Assembly: GCA_034440575.1 (NCBI GenBank)
Contig: JAOTOL010001604.1
Coordinates: 1,656,001-1,720,000, forward strand
From: Imbricaverruca yamaguchii
Taxonomy: Eukaryota > Arthropoda > Thecostraca > Neoverrucidae
DNA: 64,000 nucleotides
Direction of reading: 5' to 3'
The first letter of the stretch is position 1, and each line of letters begins with the position of its first letter. The position numbers and the translations under genes are program-made. The notes below the pieces were generated by a model, which saw only the letters and a program-made list of their open reading frames with translations, did not search any database and was not told the DNA's origin. Positions 34,260 to 61,429 of the stretch are shown here, piece after piece.

Positions 34260-35714
34260 AATGTTTGCTTCGCTCAAACGTTCGAATCGTCGTGCTGTCG
34301 AAACGCACTACCGTGCCGGTGCGAGTGCCACCAGAGATCAAGGCCCGCCGCCTGTCGGTCGCGAAGTCGCTGTGTCAGAGTCAACTGGGTCGGGTCGGGT
34401 CGGGTCGGGTCGGGTCGGGTCGGGTCGGGTCGGGTCGGGTCGGGTCGGGTCGGCTCGGCTCGGCTCGGCTCGGCTCGGCTCGGCTCGGCTCGGCTCGGCT
34501 CGGCTCGGCTCGGCTCGGCTCGGCTCGGCTCGGCTCGGCTCGGCTCGGCTCGGCTCGGCTCGGCTCGGCTCGGCTCGGCTCGGCTCGGCTCGGCTCGGCT
34601 CGGCTCGGCTCGGCTCGGCTCGGCTCGGCTCGGCTCGGCTCGGCTCGGCTCGGCTCGGCTCGGCTCGGCTCGGCTCGGCTCGGCTCGGCTCGGCTCGGCT
34701 CGGCTCGGCTCGGCTCGGCTCGGCTCGGCTCGGCTCGGCTCGGCTCGGCTCGGCTCGGCTCGGCTCGGCTCGGCCGGCTCGTCGGCTCGGCTCGGCTCGG
34801 CTCGGTGCTCGGCTCGGCTCGGCTCGGCTCGGCTCGGCTCGGCCGGCTCGGCTCGGCTCGGCTCGGCTCGGCTCGGCTCGGCTCGGCTCGGCTCGGCTCG
34901 GCTCGGCTCGGCTCGGCTCGGCTCGGCTCGGCTCGGCTCGGCTCGGCTCGGCTCGGCTCGGCTCGGCTCGGCTCGGCTCGGCTCGGCTCGGCTCGGCTCG
35001 GCTCGGCTCGGCTCGGCTCGGCTCGGCTCGGCTCGGCTCGGCTCGGCTCGGCTCGGCTCGGCTCGGCTCGGCTCGGCTCGGCTCGGCTCGGCTCGGCTCG
35101 GCTCGGCTCGGCTCGGCTCGGCTCGGCTCGGCTCGGCTCGGCTCGGCTCGGCTCGGCTCGGCTCGGCTCGGCTCGGCTCGGCTCGGCTCGGCTCGGCTCG
35201 GCTCGGCTCGGCTCGGCTCGGCTCGGCTCGGCTCGGCTCGGCTCGGCTCGGCTCGGCTCGGCTCGGCTCGGCTCGGCTCGGCTCGGCTCGGCTCGGCTCG
35301 GCTCGGCTCGGCTCGGCTCGGCTCGGCTCGGCTCGGCTCGGCTCGGCTCGGCTCGGCTCGGCTCGGCTCGGCTCGGCTCGGCTCGGCTCGGCTCGGCTCG
35401 GCTCGGCTCGGCTCGGCTCGGCTCGGCTCGGCTCGGCTCGGCTCGGCTCGGCTCGGCTCGGCTCGGCCAGTTTGTTCTGATCAGCGACTTCCCTGAATGC
35501 CAGTGTCGGCACAAGTTCATTGCACGCTGTCATGCCTCCGATGGGCGTGATCGCGTCCATTCATCGAAATCAAAGTTATCAAGAGTTTGTCAGTTGTTGG
35601 AAAACTTTGACATATTTAGAACTGTTTTATAGTCCATGTAGTCTAACAATACCAAATGAAATGCAATTGGTAATAAGCAGCTAGCAATAGCGGCTACAAT
35701 GCATAGCATTTCAG
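34260..35714 (+). mobile_element. Pentamer-bearing repeat family, copy A
   Basis: Left flank (gcctgtcggtcgcgaagtc, gtgtcagagtcaactgg) and right flank (tttgttctgatcagcgactt, ggctacaatgcatagcattt) match copy B on the opposite strand. Sequence diverges after cagcatttcaga-like bases at about 35714. The right flank has a short frame ending FDIFRTVL stop that resembles copy B's but is not a known protein. Class unknown. Confidence 0.75.
34386..35467. repeat. CGGGT then CGGCT pentanucleotide array, ~1.08 kb
   Basis: About 13 CGGGT units, then about 200 CGGCT units with a few interruptions at 34772-34850. Five-nt units read the same pentapeptide in every frame (LGSAR on +, AEPSR on -), so ORFs up to 455 aa are artefacts. 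Confidence 0.97.
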
Positions 35715-35719
35715 AAGAT

Positions 35720-37325
35720 AATTTTATATAGGTTCGTGATATCATTTATTTCCTTTTGTATCACGTAGTGAATTTGGGACATTTTCATCAAAGATAAATT
35801 TGCAGTCATTGTAAAGCAAGCTTGCAATAACTGCCAAACAACCCGATTCAACCTTTCAGTGAGTAAGAAGAGGATAATTTTGCGGGGACAATAATGTCCA
35901 GAACGACACAAATCAGTGATGAGGCTGTTTTTCTATTCCTGGTCCGGTCCCAGCACTTGGTGCCTCTTTCTCACTATCTTGCCCCTACTAGAGACCACCC
36001 TCCTAGCGTTTCTGCGGTGCTTCCATGCTGCAGACGACGGATATTGGCACCGCACCATTGCAGGCAGATATTTTCTACTTGGCATGATTGGATAAATGTC
36101 AACGCACAATGGCCAAAGTAGCCGGCTCAAAAGAAACTTCTCGGTAGTTGTGGTCGCGGGCAGTTGGTGCTGATGCACCTTTGAGGACGACATTGGCATC
36201 CTGGGGAAAATGCTGCTCGCGTTTCATTTGCACTCAGCATCGCATGATACGCGGGTATCAGCGCTGACTTCTGCCCGCCTGAAAGCCTCTGAGAACTTCC
36301 ATCTCCTGCTGCAAAACTCTCAGCTCGAGTACGGCGTCCGGGCGTTAAACAAACTCACCAAATTGTCAACACATCAAAGCGGCCAAATCCGTTCTCGCCC
36401 GCGGAATTCGGATGCACGTCAGGTGTCAAGAGACATCCGAAGACGATGACTTACGTGTTTGGCACGCATAAACAGCGAGGCGTCGCCTTCGGCGGCGGCG
36501 CCAGTTACGGCGCCCCAGAGAACAGATTCGCGCCGCATTCGCATTCGACTGCAGTCGCGCTTTCAATAATGCTGCCGGCCGAGTCCCTCTGCGCCACGTG
36601 CCTTGACGCCTCGACAGGGACGCTGGCGCCGCGCGCGTCGGCTGGGGAGTGCCTACAGGCGAACACGCTCCGCGCTTGCGAGTGGGCTCGGTGGGAGTAC
36701 GGCCGAAGGGTCTGGTCAGGCTAGCATCCTGCCAATAAGGCAGGATAGCTAACTGCCAGCCAGCCACATACGCAGTGTGGTGTGCAGAATTGGTTGAACA
36801 CGGAAAATGCAAGGAAAACGTTGTAATTCGATGGTATCTTCCAGCTCGGATCAGGGGCGCAATCAGGATTTTCTGGGGGGGGGGGGAGACCCAAAAGAAA
36901 TTCCAGGAAATATGAAGCGTTTTGGATTTCCTTTTGGTTTCGCATGGTGAAAATCTTAAAATTTCTCGTTTGATTTCCTATATGTTAGGTTGTAGGAGAG
37001 GCATTGGCTGTGCCTCTGGCTCTGAATATGCTACATACTTTTGATCATGATTGGAGATCCTGGGTGGGTCCGGGGGAGGTCTGGACCGCCTGGTTTGGTA
37101 CCCTGGTAATGCTAAGTTGTCATTTTCCATATTCAATCTGAAAATGAAAAGGATTTGTACTCCATGGCTTTCTAAGCGAGCTCTGGTGCCATGCTTTCGA
37201 TGAACTCCAGTAGCCAGTTTGAGTTTAGGGCGCTTCGACCGACCTGTAGTGAGACGTTTTGATCAGAATGTGTGCTGTCGCATCAGCAGAAGACGAAATT
37301 GTAGCACCGAAGTGCACGGAAAGTT
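35720..37325. other. Unassigned
   Basis: No domain found in short ORFs. A G-run at 36877-36889 with aggggcgcaatcaggatttt may be a transposon terminus. Confidence 0.4.
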
Positions 37326-37330
37326 CTTTG

Positions 37331-37390
37331 CACGTGGTGAACTCGAACCACCGGCCACATGCCCATTCATCCATTGCTCTACCACGGTGC
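37331..37390 (-). other. tRNA-like sequence (pseudo-tRNA or SINE head)
   Basis: The minus strand reads gcaccgtggtagagcaatgg then ggtggttcgagttcaccacg: A-box- and B-box-like words with a pairing T-arm (ggtgg/ccacc), but the acceptor stem is imperfect and no CCA-adjacent geometry is convincing. No second copy in the window. Confidence 0.4.
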
Positions 37391-37394
37391 TAGT

Positions 37395-38180
37395 ACAGAA
37401 GCACGATGTACTACACTGGAAAACAAAATGATTAGCACCTTTGCTGCTAATTGCATGCTAAATGGCTGCTTCCAACAACGCTGTTCGCTAAGGATGCTAG
37501 TAACAAGCACCATTCAAGCAATAACACAATAACCATATGTACTATTCGGCTGGAAGGGGCTAATTCTAGCCTGCAGGTGCTGTACTGCAAGAATGAGGAT
37601 GCTTGATCCTAGCAGCCATGGATGTTATGTCAAGCAGCCCAGAATAATTCAACTGCTTATATCTAGCACTATTACAGTTCGTTTTCTTGGCGGGAGTTTG
37701 AACGCTCTATGGCTGCTCACAGTTAGCACCTGGGTACTTAAAATGAGCAGCGAGGAAAAATGGCGGGAACATCAGCATCTTTGCGCTGCTTAACGAAACA
37801 ACTGAAGTGATTCTGGACAAGAACGTGAGACAGTGGTCCTATTACCTCATAATTGGTGTTCTATGATATATAGAAAATATATTAGGGTAAAGGAGCAAGA
37901 CATTTCTTGAGAAATGATTGTTAGACAAATACGGACAGGACACAATGGACCATGAACGGGAACGCTTTTTCTTCTTCAATTCAGATATCAAGCTTTGTTT
38001 TTGTCAACTAGTGTGTGGTGTAGCGGTGCCCGAGTATTTTTGTGCGCATTTTCATCCCCATCTTCAAACAACCCTGGTTACGCTGGTGAGCATTCATTTC
38101 ACCCTTCGTGCCACAATATCCTGAAAACGGCACTGGATCACCAATGCCACAACCCACTCGGGACTTTAAATATACGTGGC
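37395..38180. other. Unassigned
   Basis: Nothing recognised. Confidence 0.4.
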
Positions 38181-38185
38181 TGCGA

Positions 38186-38217
38186 GAGAGAGAGAGAAAG
38201 AGAGAAAGAGAGAGAGA

Positions 38218-38283
<66 letters not shown>
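38186..38283. repeat. GA microsatellite
   Basis: Nearly pure (GA)n with a few gaaa and gata interruptions. Confidence 0.96.
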
Positions 38284-38287
<4 letters not shown>

Positions 38288-38289
38288 CA

Positions 38290-39488
38290 GCGTTTAGTGC
38301 GGCGCAGAGTTGCTGACCCGGACGCCATTTCGATGCCCGAGGCGTATGACACGACCCGGTCGGCCGCGGCAGCCCTCCGCCCGTCGGGACGATGTGCCAG
38401 ATGATGGCCATATCCATGATCTGGAGGCGCAGGGGAGCGCCCACAGTGCCACCGCGTCAGACGTGATCGTGTTCAGTGCCCGACCACAGGGTCGGTCGCG
38501 ATCGTGTTCAGTGTCCAACCACAGGGTCGGCCGTCATCGTATCCGGCGTCCGATCACAGGCGTAATTGCCCTTCTCTCATCAAGTGAAGGCTTCACTATA
38601 TCTTTCGAGATCCAACATCCGACTGACGTGAATATGATGGACCTTCCAGGATCCGGCATCCAACCACGAGCTCCAGGAGCATGTTACTTCCCGGCCCACA
38701 GGTCTCAGCGTGACACGGCTCCCAGTCTACCGGAACAGCTGCGCTCCGTCTCCACGGTATCGGTATATTCGACGTGGCACGTCGCACACTACTGCATACA
38801 ATCACAGCGGGCCCTACGGCGTGTCACTGGGTAATACGGTCACCTCAACACACGCATTCCCGACCAACGATCAAGGCCACACCGACACCAGCACACCTGA
38901 CGAGCCGAACACACGGTGACTAGCAGACAGCACCAGCGGCAGCCGACCGACTGTCCGGCAGCTCGGCTCGGGCCACGAAAATCAGTCGAAACACTGGCTG
39001 ACGGCGGGCGCCGTGGCGGCCGGTTCCCGGGCGCGACGCGACAGGTCAGCGAGCGCCGGCCAGACGGGTCACGCGGCAGTCACGGCCTCACACGCCACGA
39101 CACGAGCGGCGCGGCGTCCAGTCGCCGGCGGAATCACAGCTGCGCGACAGGCCATCGGCCGTGGCGGCGGCACACGTCCGCCGTAGGCGTCCGCTACGGG
39201 GAGGCGGTGTCTGATGAGGGGAGGTGGCGCGGGATCGGCCGGCGCCACCTCACCCGCCCGTCCTGCCGAGCCGCGCCACTCACAGCAGCCGGCCGGCGTC
39301 GGCGTACCTCGACTCACGCCCATCACATGGCGTACGAAGGACGACCGGGTGGACGGTGTGGAGACGACTGGCCACTGACGCTACCGCCACTTGAAGGGCG
39401 ACAGGGCGGACAGGGTGGAGCCGACAGAGTCCAGCGTCGAGCCGACGGTGGTGAGACCTGGCGCCAGCTGCAACACAGACACCGCACC
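38290..39488. other. No gene recognised; CpG-rich at 38.9-39.4 kb
   Basis: A weak cagggtcggtcg..atcgtgttcagtg repeat at 38465-38545. Otherwise GC-rich unique-looking DNA. Confidence 0.4.
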
Positions 39489-39491
39489 AGC

Positions 39492-39765
39492 ACACGGACG
39501 TCACACAGCAGGCACGTCATAGTCCCACATCAGGGACGTCACAGTACCACAGCAGGCACGTCACAGTACCACAGCAGGCACATCACAGTACCACAGCACA
39601 CACGTTACGGTACCACAGCAGACACATCACAGTACCACAGCAAGCACGTCACGGTACCACAGCAGACACATCACAGTACAACAGCACACACGTCACGGTA
39701 CCACAGCAGGCACGTCACAGTACCACAGCAGACACGTCACAGCAGCACAAGACACACCACAGTAA
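39492..39765. repeat. 22-bp tandem repeat (taccacagc family)
   Basis: About 12 units of cacagtaccacagcaggcac plus gt. Degenerate continuation at 40140-40450 on the other side of nested insertions. Shares taccacagc and the 22-bp period with the 44-47 kb satellite. Confidence 0.88.
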
Positions 39766-39771
39766 AGAGAC

Positions 39772-39922
39772 ATAAAGACATAAAAGATCAATGCAACTAT
39801 GAACCACAAGGGCCCACCCTGCATTGGTTGTACATTGGTTGCACCCTGAACTGAACCAGTTGCCCCCAAAATCCGTCGATCACCCCTCCCTGAAATACCG
39901 AAAAGGAAGGTCGCTATTCTTA
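39772..39922 (+). mobile_element. Short retroelement tail, family X, second copy
   Basis: cataaagacataaaag, ctatgaaccacaagggccca and ccctgaaataccgaaaagg align in order with the reverse complement of 46623-46763. It lies in the 22-bp array and its end is interrupted by the PLE copy. Confidence 0.65.
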
Positions 39923-40120
39923 GTTTAATACAGCGAAGAATGGCTCTTAAGTGCTCCCGGGTTTTAGATTTGCGTGAGACGAAATGTACGACCCTCAATA
40001 ATCACAATCACTCCTGACGATGGCCCCTGGCCGAAACGTTGAGCAATATAGCATAATCCCTAACGCTACTTTTTATGCAAACTCAGCACCTCCTGGTATA
40101 TTTCGTCTCACGCAATGTCT
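39923..40120 (+). mobile_element. Penelope-like element remnant, copy 2, nested in family X
   Basis: 198 bp flanked by the exact 9-bp duplication ctattctta (39914-39922, 40121-40129). Shares both ends and the centre with copy 1 (opposite strand), including gcgtgagacgaaatgtacga and its inverse tttcgtctcacgc. Contains the hammerhead-like core at 40011-40043. Confidence 0.7.
40011..40043 (+). ncRNA. Minimal hammerhead-ribozyme-like motif
   Basis: ctc-CTGACGA-t-GGCC-cct-GGCC-GAAAC-gtt-gag. The conserved core CUGANGA and GAAA are present, stem II is GGCC/GGCC, stem I is ctc/gag, and acgu between GAAA and the cleavage position fits the very short stem III described for PLE hammerheads, which are thought to act as dimers. 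The unpaired U after CUGACGA is a defect. Activity is untested. Confidence 0.5.
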
Positions 40121-40139
40121 CTATTCTTACAATGATTGT

Positions 40140-40465
40140 CTATGCTGTACCACAGCAGACACGTCACAGCAGTACAAGACACGTCATGGCACGATAACAG
40201 ACACGTTACAGTACAGCAGAGAAACGCTACAGCACCGCAGCAGACAGATCATAGCACAGCAGAGATGCACCAAAGCATCGGAGCCGATACACGTCCCGGC
40301 AGCGTATTATATATGCCATAGGAACACAGCAGACACATGCCAAGAGCACAGCAGACACGTCGCAGCGGGACAGGAATAGCAGCGGCACGTCACACATGCC
40401 AACGGCACAGCAGACGTCACACAGCAGATACTGAACAGCAGGACAGGAACAACAGCGGTACGTCA
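40140..40465. repeat. Degenerate continuation of the 22-bp acacagcagacacgtc array
   Basis: Irregular units of accacagcagacacgtcaca, diverged from the array at 39.5 kb. Confidence 0.65.
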
Positions 40466-40469
40466 CACA

Positions 40470-41390
40470 TTGATGGCGATATTACGCGAATATGCAGCAC
40501 AGAACGGAGACCAAATATGGACCAAAACTGTTACCACCTTGCACAGCACCTTTAGCACCTCTATCCTTTGCGAGTACAGGAAGCATATGGTGTTTAATAC
40601 AGGCATGTCACATGGAAATACAGAGCCATATGCGCAACCGTTCATCACTTAGTCACAACTCGCACCACAGTCGCGCACAACATGGGTAACTAACTATATA
40701 GTTTTGGGTGGTCTCGTTAGTGCACGACTACAACCAGAAACGGCAAGGCGGAAAACAAACAAATCAAACTGCGATCCAACATGGACGTGAACTGAACAAC
40801 ACACAAACTCGCACACGTCTAAACTGACAGGCGCGCCAACTTCAACTGAGCGCGGCGCCAATTCAGCGCTCAGTCGAGTGGCAGGGTTAGGACGGATTGG
40901 CCTTGACCGAGCCATTTCAAGTGGATATAACTAGACAATGCTGATTAAAAAGCGTAATATTTTCATTAGAGGTTCACGCACGGTTGTTATGCGCATCATT
41001 CGTCCGGGTGAATTCCAATTTAAGTGGCGGGGAATTTCTGGGGTGGGGGTGGGGGGGGGGCTGCTGCTCTCATGCAACGTTAGTGACACCACAAGTCGGT
41101 CGACGGCCTGCGTCTTCTGCCGGTCAGCAGGCAGCTCCAGCCGACGACCGACCAGGGGTAAGTCGGCCAGTCACAAGCCACTGCACCCGGGACACCAGCG
41201 TCACACGGGCCACTCGGCACCGACCATTCCAGCGGCGCGCACCGTCTGGTGTGACGTCAGTGACGTCAGTGACGTCACGTGCACGACAGCGCGTCCTGTG
41301 AGGGCGCCGCTTCAGGCCGCTGCCGGACCACAGCAGCATGACGTGCCGGTCAGCACCGCGGGAGGTCTGGCGGTGTCCGGCCGCACGGCC
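40470..41390. other. Unassigned; tandem gtgacgtca triplet
   Basis: tgacgtcagtgacgtcagtgacgtcacgt at about 41252-41281 holds three CRE-like TGACGTCA sites in a row. No adjacent gene found. G-run at 41043-41060. Confidence 0.45.
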
Positions 41391-41394
41391 CGGA

Positions 41395-41840
41395 TATCTC
41401 GGCCACACCGGCCACACGGCCACACCCCCGGCCACACACCAGCCACACACACACGGCCACACACCCGGCCACACACACCAGCCACACACACCCGGCCACC
41501 CATACAGCCACACACATCCGGACACCCCGGCCACCCATACAGCCACACAGCCTGGATACCTCGACCACCCACACCAGCCACACAACCCCACACCAGCCAC
41601 ACAGCCCCACACCAGCCACACAGCCTGGATATCTCGACCACCCACACCAGCCACACAACCCCACACCAGCCACACAGCCTGGATATCTCGGCCAACCACA
41701 CCAGCCACACAGCCACACACCAGTCACACAGCATGGACACCTCGGCCACACACCCGGCTACATACCCTGGAAACCTCGGCACCCACACCGGTTTCCTCGG
41801 CCACCCACACCAGCCACACACCTCGGACACCTAGGCAACA
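41395..41840. repeat. Degenerate ccacac/cagccacac minisatellite
   Basis: Units of caccagccacacagcc and tggatatctcgaccacccac. One strand nearly free of G runs. ORFs are artefacts. Confidence 0.88.
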
Positions 41841-41844
41841 GCGA

Positions 41845-42180
41845 CGCCTCAGCCACAAATCACAGCGGTAAGCACATGCAGTGATGTCTGCACTCACACA
41901 CCAGCAATACGCACTTAAGTTGATACACTTGTCACGTTAAATAATGGGAGAGCGAAACAAAAATATATCCTCCAATTGCCTGAAAGAAAGAAAAGCATGC
42001 CAGCAGATCGTTAACAAAACCGAGGACTCCAGGCACGCATAACCAAAGACAGACCCCACAAAGCCTTCGCACCCAACGAGCAAAGCCGCAACCGATCCTG
42101 ATCAATCCGAGCCAGCACACTCACGGCAAGCGGATCCCACCGGGATCACAGGATCACCGAAGTACAGAGTCACACACAGC
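41845..42180. other. Unassigned
   Basis: Nothing recognised. Confidence 0.4.
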
Positions 42181-42185
42181 AGAAC

Positions 42186-42797
42186 CCGGCACGGACGGAG
42201 AGTGTCTACACAGCAGAACCCGGCACGGACGGAGTGTCCAGACCAGCCCGTCACACACAGCAGACCCGGCACGGACGAGAAGGTCCAACCAGCCCGTCAC
42301 ACACAGCAGACCCGGCACGGACGGAGAGTGTCCAGACCAGCCCGTCACACACAGCAACCCGGCACGGACGGAGTGTCCAGACCAGCCCGTCACACACAGC
42401 AGACCCCGGCACGGACGGAGTGTCCAGACCAGCCCGTCACACACAGCAGACCCCGACACGGACGGAGTGTCCAGACCAGCCCGTCACACACAGCAGACCC
42501 GGCACGGACGGAGAGCGTCCAGACCAGCCCGCCACACACAGCATACCCCGGCACGGACGGAGAGTGTCCAGACCAGCCCATCACACACAGCAGACCCCGG
42601 CACGGACAGAGTGTCCAGACCAGCCCGTCACACACAGCAGACCCGGCACGGACGGAGTGTCCAGACCAGCCCGTCACACACAGCAGACCCCGGCACGGAC
42701 GGAGAGTGTCCAGACCAGCCCGTCACACACAGCAGACCCGGCACGGACAGAGAGTGTCCAGACCAGCCCGTCACACACAGCAGACCCGGCACGGACC
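42186..42797. repeat. ~46-49-bp minisatellite, about 13 units
   Basis: Unit includes ccggcacggacggagagtgt, ccagaccagcccgtcacaca and cagcaga, with indel variants. Confidence 0.93.
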
Positions 42798-43339
42798 AGA
42801 CAGGCAGCACAAGGCGACAGCGACAGTGCAGCAGCGCCCGTCACACTCGCTCACGTCCGAAGCCACCCTGCAAGCAACACGGGGCATCACGGACCGGCGG
42901 CGCTGGCCAGGTCACAGGTCACAGGTCACCGGTCGGCCGACGCGGAGTCTTCAGCCACAGCAGCTGGCGGAGAGAGTGCATCGTCACACCCCCGACTGCC
43001 GAGCCCCCGCCGCTGGTCGGTGCGCTGGAACTCACCCAGTGAGCGACGAAGTCAACCGTGACGACAACACCACCGCACATGATGCTCTTATTCCTGTCCA
43101 AGGTCGCTATGTGCTTCATGACTGCAAAAATACTAAACTAAAAATCAAACTAAAAACGATACTTGGAATCGGGCCATGAGAAACGACAGCCATAACGCTT
43201 CAGAGGTATGCCCATGATTTCCACTGTCTTGCAGGGTTCTGTATAGGGCAATGTTTCGATCTTGAACCATGACTCCTATTGATGTAACGATCCAGCAAGT
43301 CGGGCAAGAATCTTATTTGGGACCAGCAGCCTTTTGTGC

Positions 43340-43578
43340 CGTCAGTGGGAGAGAGTGCAGTGTCTGGGTCCTGATCCAGTGGGACGGAGTGCACTGTGTG
43401 TGGGTCCTGATCAGTGGAGGATGAGTCATGTGGGCATATTGTGGAGAGTGATTTGATGCAGTGGGACGGAGTGCACTGTGTGCGGGTCCTGATCCAGTGG
43501 ATCCAGTGGGACGGAGTGCACTATGTGCGCGTCCATATTCAGTGAGAGGGAGTGCACTGTGTGCGGGTCCGGATCCAG
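43340..43578. repeat. ~36-40-bp minisatellite, about five units
   Basis: Units of gggacggagtgcactgtgtg then cgggtcctgatccag. Confidence 0.85.
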
Positions 43579-43579
43579 C

Positions 43580-44001
43580 ACATCCACAGCAGGAGTTGGG
43601 GGGGGGGGCACCTTCAAGTTGTGAAAGGCACAGACTAATGAGCTTGGCGGTTGTGAGCGAGAACATGACTTGGCATACTCAGCTGATATTGAACATACCG
43701 ACACTGTGGAAGGGAGAGGGGGGGGTGCATCCAGTTAGAACTGATGACAAGACATTGCCTTGGGCCGGACGCCGTCACCCCTATGGGAAGTTGATGCGGG
43801 GGTCGGCTGAATCCTACATTGAGCAGATGCTGCACGAATTACCGACCACCGGCTGAGACCAAGTCCGATGGCGTATCGCTACAGAAATACGACATCGAAT
43901 AGCAGCACCAGCACGTGCCGTCAAAGCCAGGCACGGCGGACCATTACCGCCCGCGGGCCTGCAGGCACGTGACAGTCACGTGCCGAATGTCACGTGCCAG
44001 C
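43580..44001. other. Downstream of the golgin stop codon; no polyadenylation signal seen
   Basis: This would be the golgin 3' UTR if exon F is terminal. No AATAAA or ATTAAA was noticed on the minus strand. Confidence 0.4.
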
Positions 44002-60398
<16,397 letters not shown>

Positions 60399-60664
60399 CT
60401 GCCGGGGTCACAGGTCACTCAATGTCCGGGTCAAATGCAAAACACTCTATTTGTCTGTTCTATATTCTCTATTCAGTTCATTCTGACATCTAATGATGTG
60501 AGCGTTGTGGGCTTCCGCCGTTTTGGGCCAAGGAGTCACCAGAAAAGGTGTTGCGGCCTTCACGAGTCGAAATCTGAAGAAAAAAAACGGAGAGAAGCTA
60601 CTGAGCAATGGAGCGGGAATGCATGGTCTCCGCTTGGGCCCCGCGTCGTTTCAGAGCGTGCTCG

Positions 60665-60955
60665 CATGGCCAAGTTGGTGCTGATTTCGTGTTGCGTGCC
60701 GACCACAATCCCTCGATTCATCTCCGTCAAAGTAATGATCCGCCAGGAAAACCGGCATGGTGGATGCCACAGTCCAGCTGGAGACCCTGCACTATGATCG
60801 GCAATACCGCCCCAGTTCGACGTTTCCCCATGCTGACGTACGGTCTCTACAGCCCGTGGACTACCAGTGCAGAGCCGACGCGACGGTACGGGCTATTTCC
60901 ATCGAGGATGAGCTCGGCGTCATCGGGCTCAGCAGCAGGATTCGGATCTGACGGA
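60665..60955 (+). pseudogene. Ty3/gypsy pol relic, RNase H C-terminal part
   Basis: FVLRADHNPSIHLRQS resembles the RNase H 'TDH..L.WL' motif. LETLHYDRQYRPSSTFPHAD, in another frame, resembles the following 'L..YDF.I.YRPG...ADALSR' segment. A frameshift near 60.76 kb, HADVRS in place of ADALSR, and a stop after SSRIRI mark it as degenerate. It is antisense to, and just upstream of, the first golgin exon found, so possibly in a further intron. Family assignment is from motif memory. Confidence 0.6.
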
Positions 60956-61260
60956 ATTCGTGAACTGTTGACGAGAAGGCGACTCCGGAATCTGCGATGC
61001 CCGTGGTGAAACCCCACAGTGTCATGACACTGTGTCAGGACTGAGGCTGAATGACAAAGATCTTCTGACCTGTGCCTGCGTGCGCGACTGCGTTGAGCAG
61101 CATCAGGTGGTCGTGCTAAAGGCGAAGGTGGAAGCGGCTTTGTCAAGGCATCATGATGATACTGCAGCCAGTATTTTTGACAGTACCCAAGACAGTAGAG
61201 AAGATAAGAACAACGTTTCGCCGGAGTTCCTCGTTCCGAGGCGCACAGGTCCGGATTTGA

Positions 61261-61421
61261 TGGTGGTTACTGGGCTTCACAACACTTCGACCGTTGATCC
61301 GCGTAGCGTCGCCAATCGCTCACGCCGATTGGTAGCGGGTCAAGAGCGGCGACAGGTGAGACTCAAACCCGCAATCTCACGATTGTGAGACGGGCAACTT
61401 ACCACCAGACTACCCGTCCCC
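61261..61421 (-). mobile_element. tRNA-derived SINE family 2, copy b
   Basis: The minus strand starts ggggacgggtagtctggtgg with an A box and a B box (ggtttgagtct), and shares body and head with the copy at 24930-25089. Diverged 9-bp flanks cggatttga and cggattcga look like a target-site duplication. Confidence 0.8.
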
Positions 61422-61429
61422 AGACACGG

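Noticed and set aside
34265..35632. 455-aa ORF of LGSAR repeats and 428-aa antisense ORF of AEPSR repeats
   Set aside because: A 5-nt unit without stop words is open in all six frames; this is a microsatellite, not a protein.
41395..41840. Telomere-like CCACAC repeat
   Set aside because: No regular telomeric unit such as TTAGG or TTAGGG; irregular minisatellite internal to the window.
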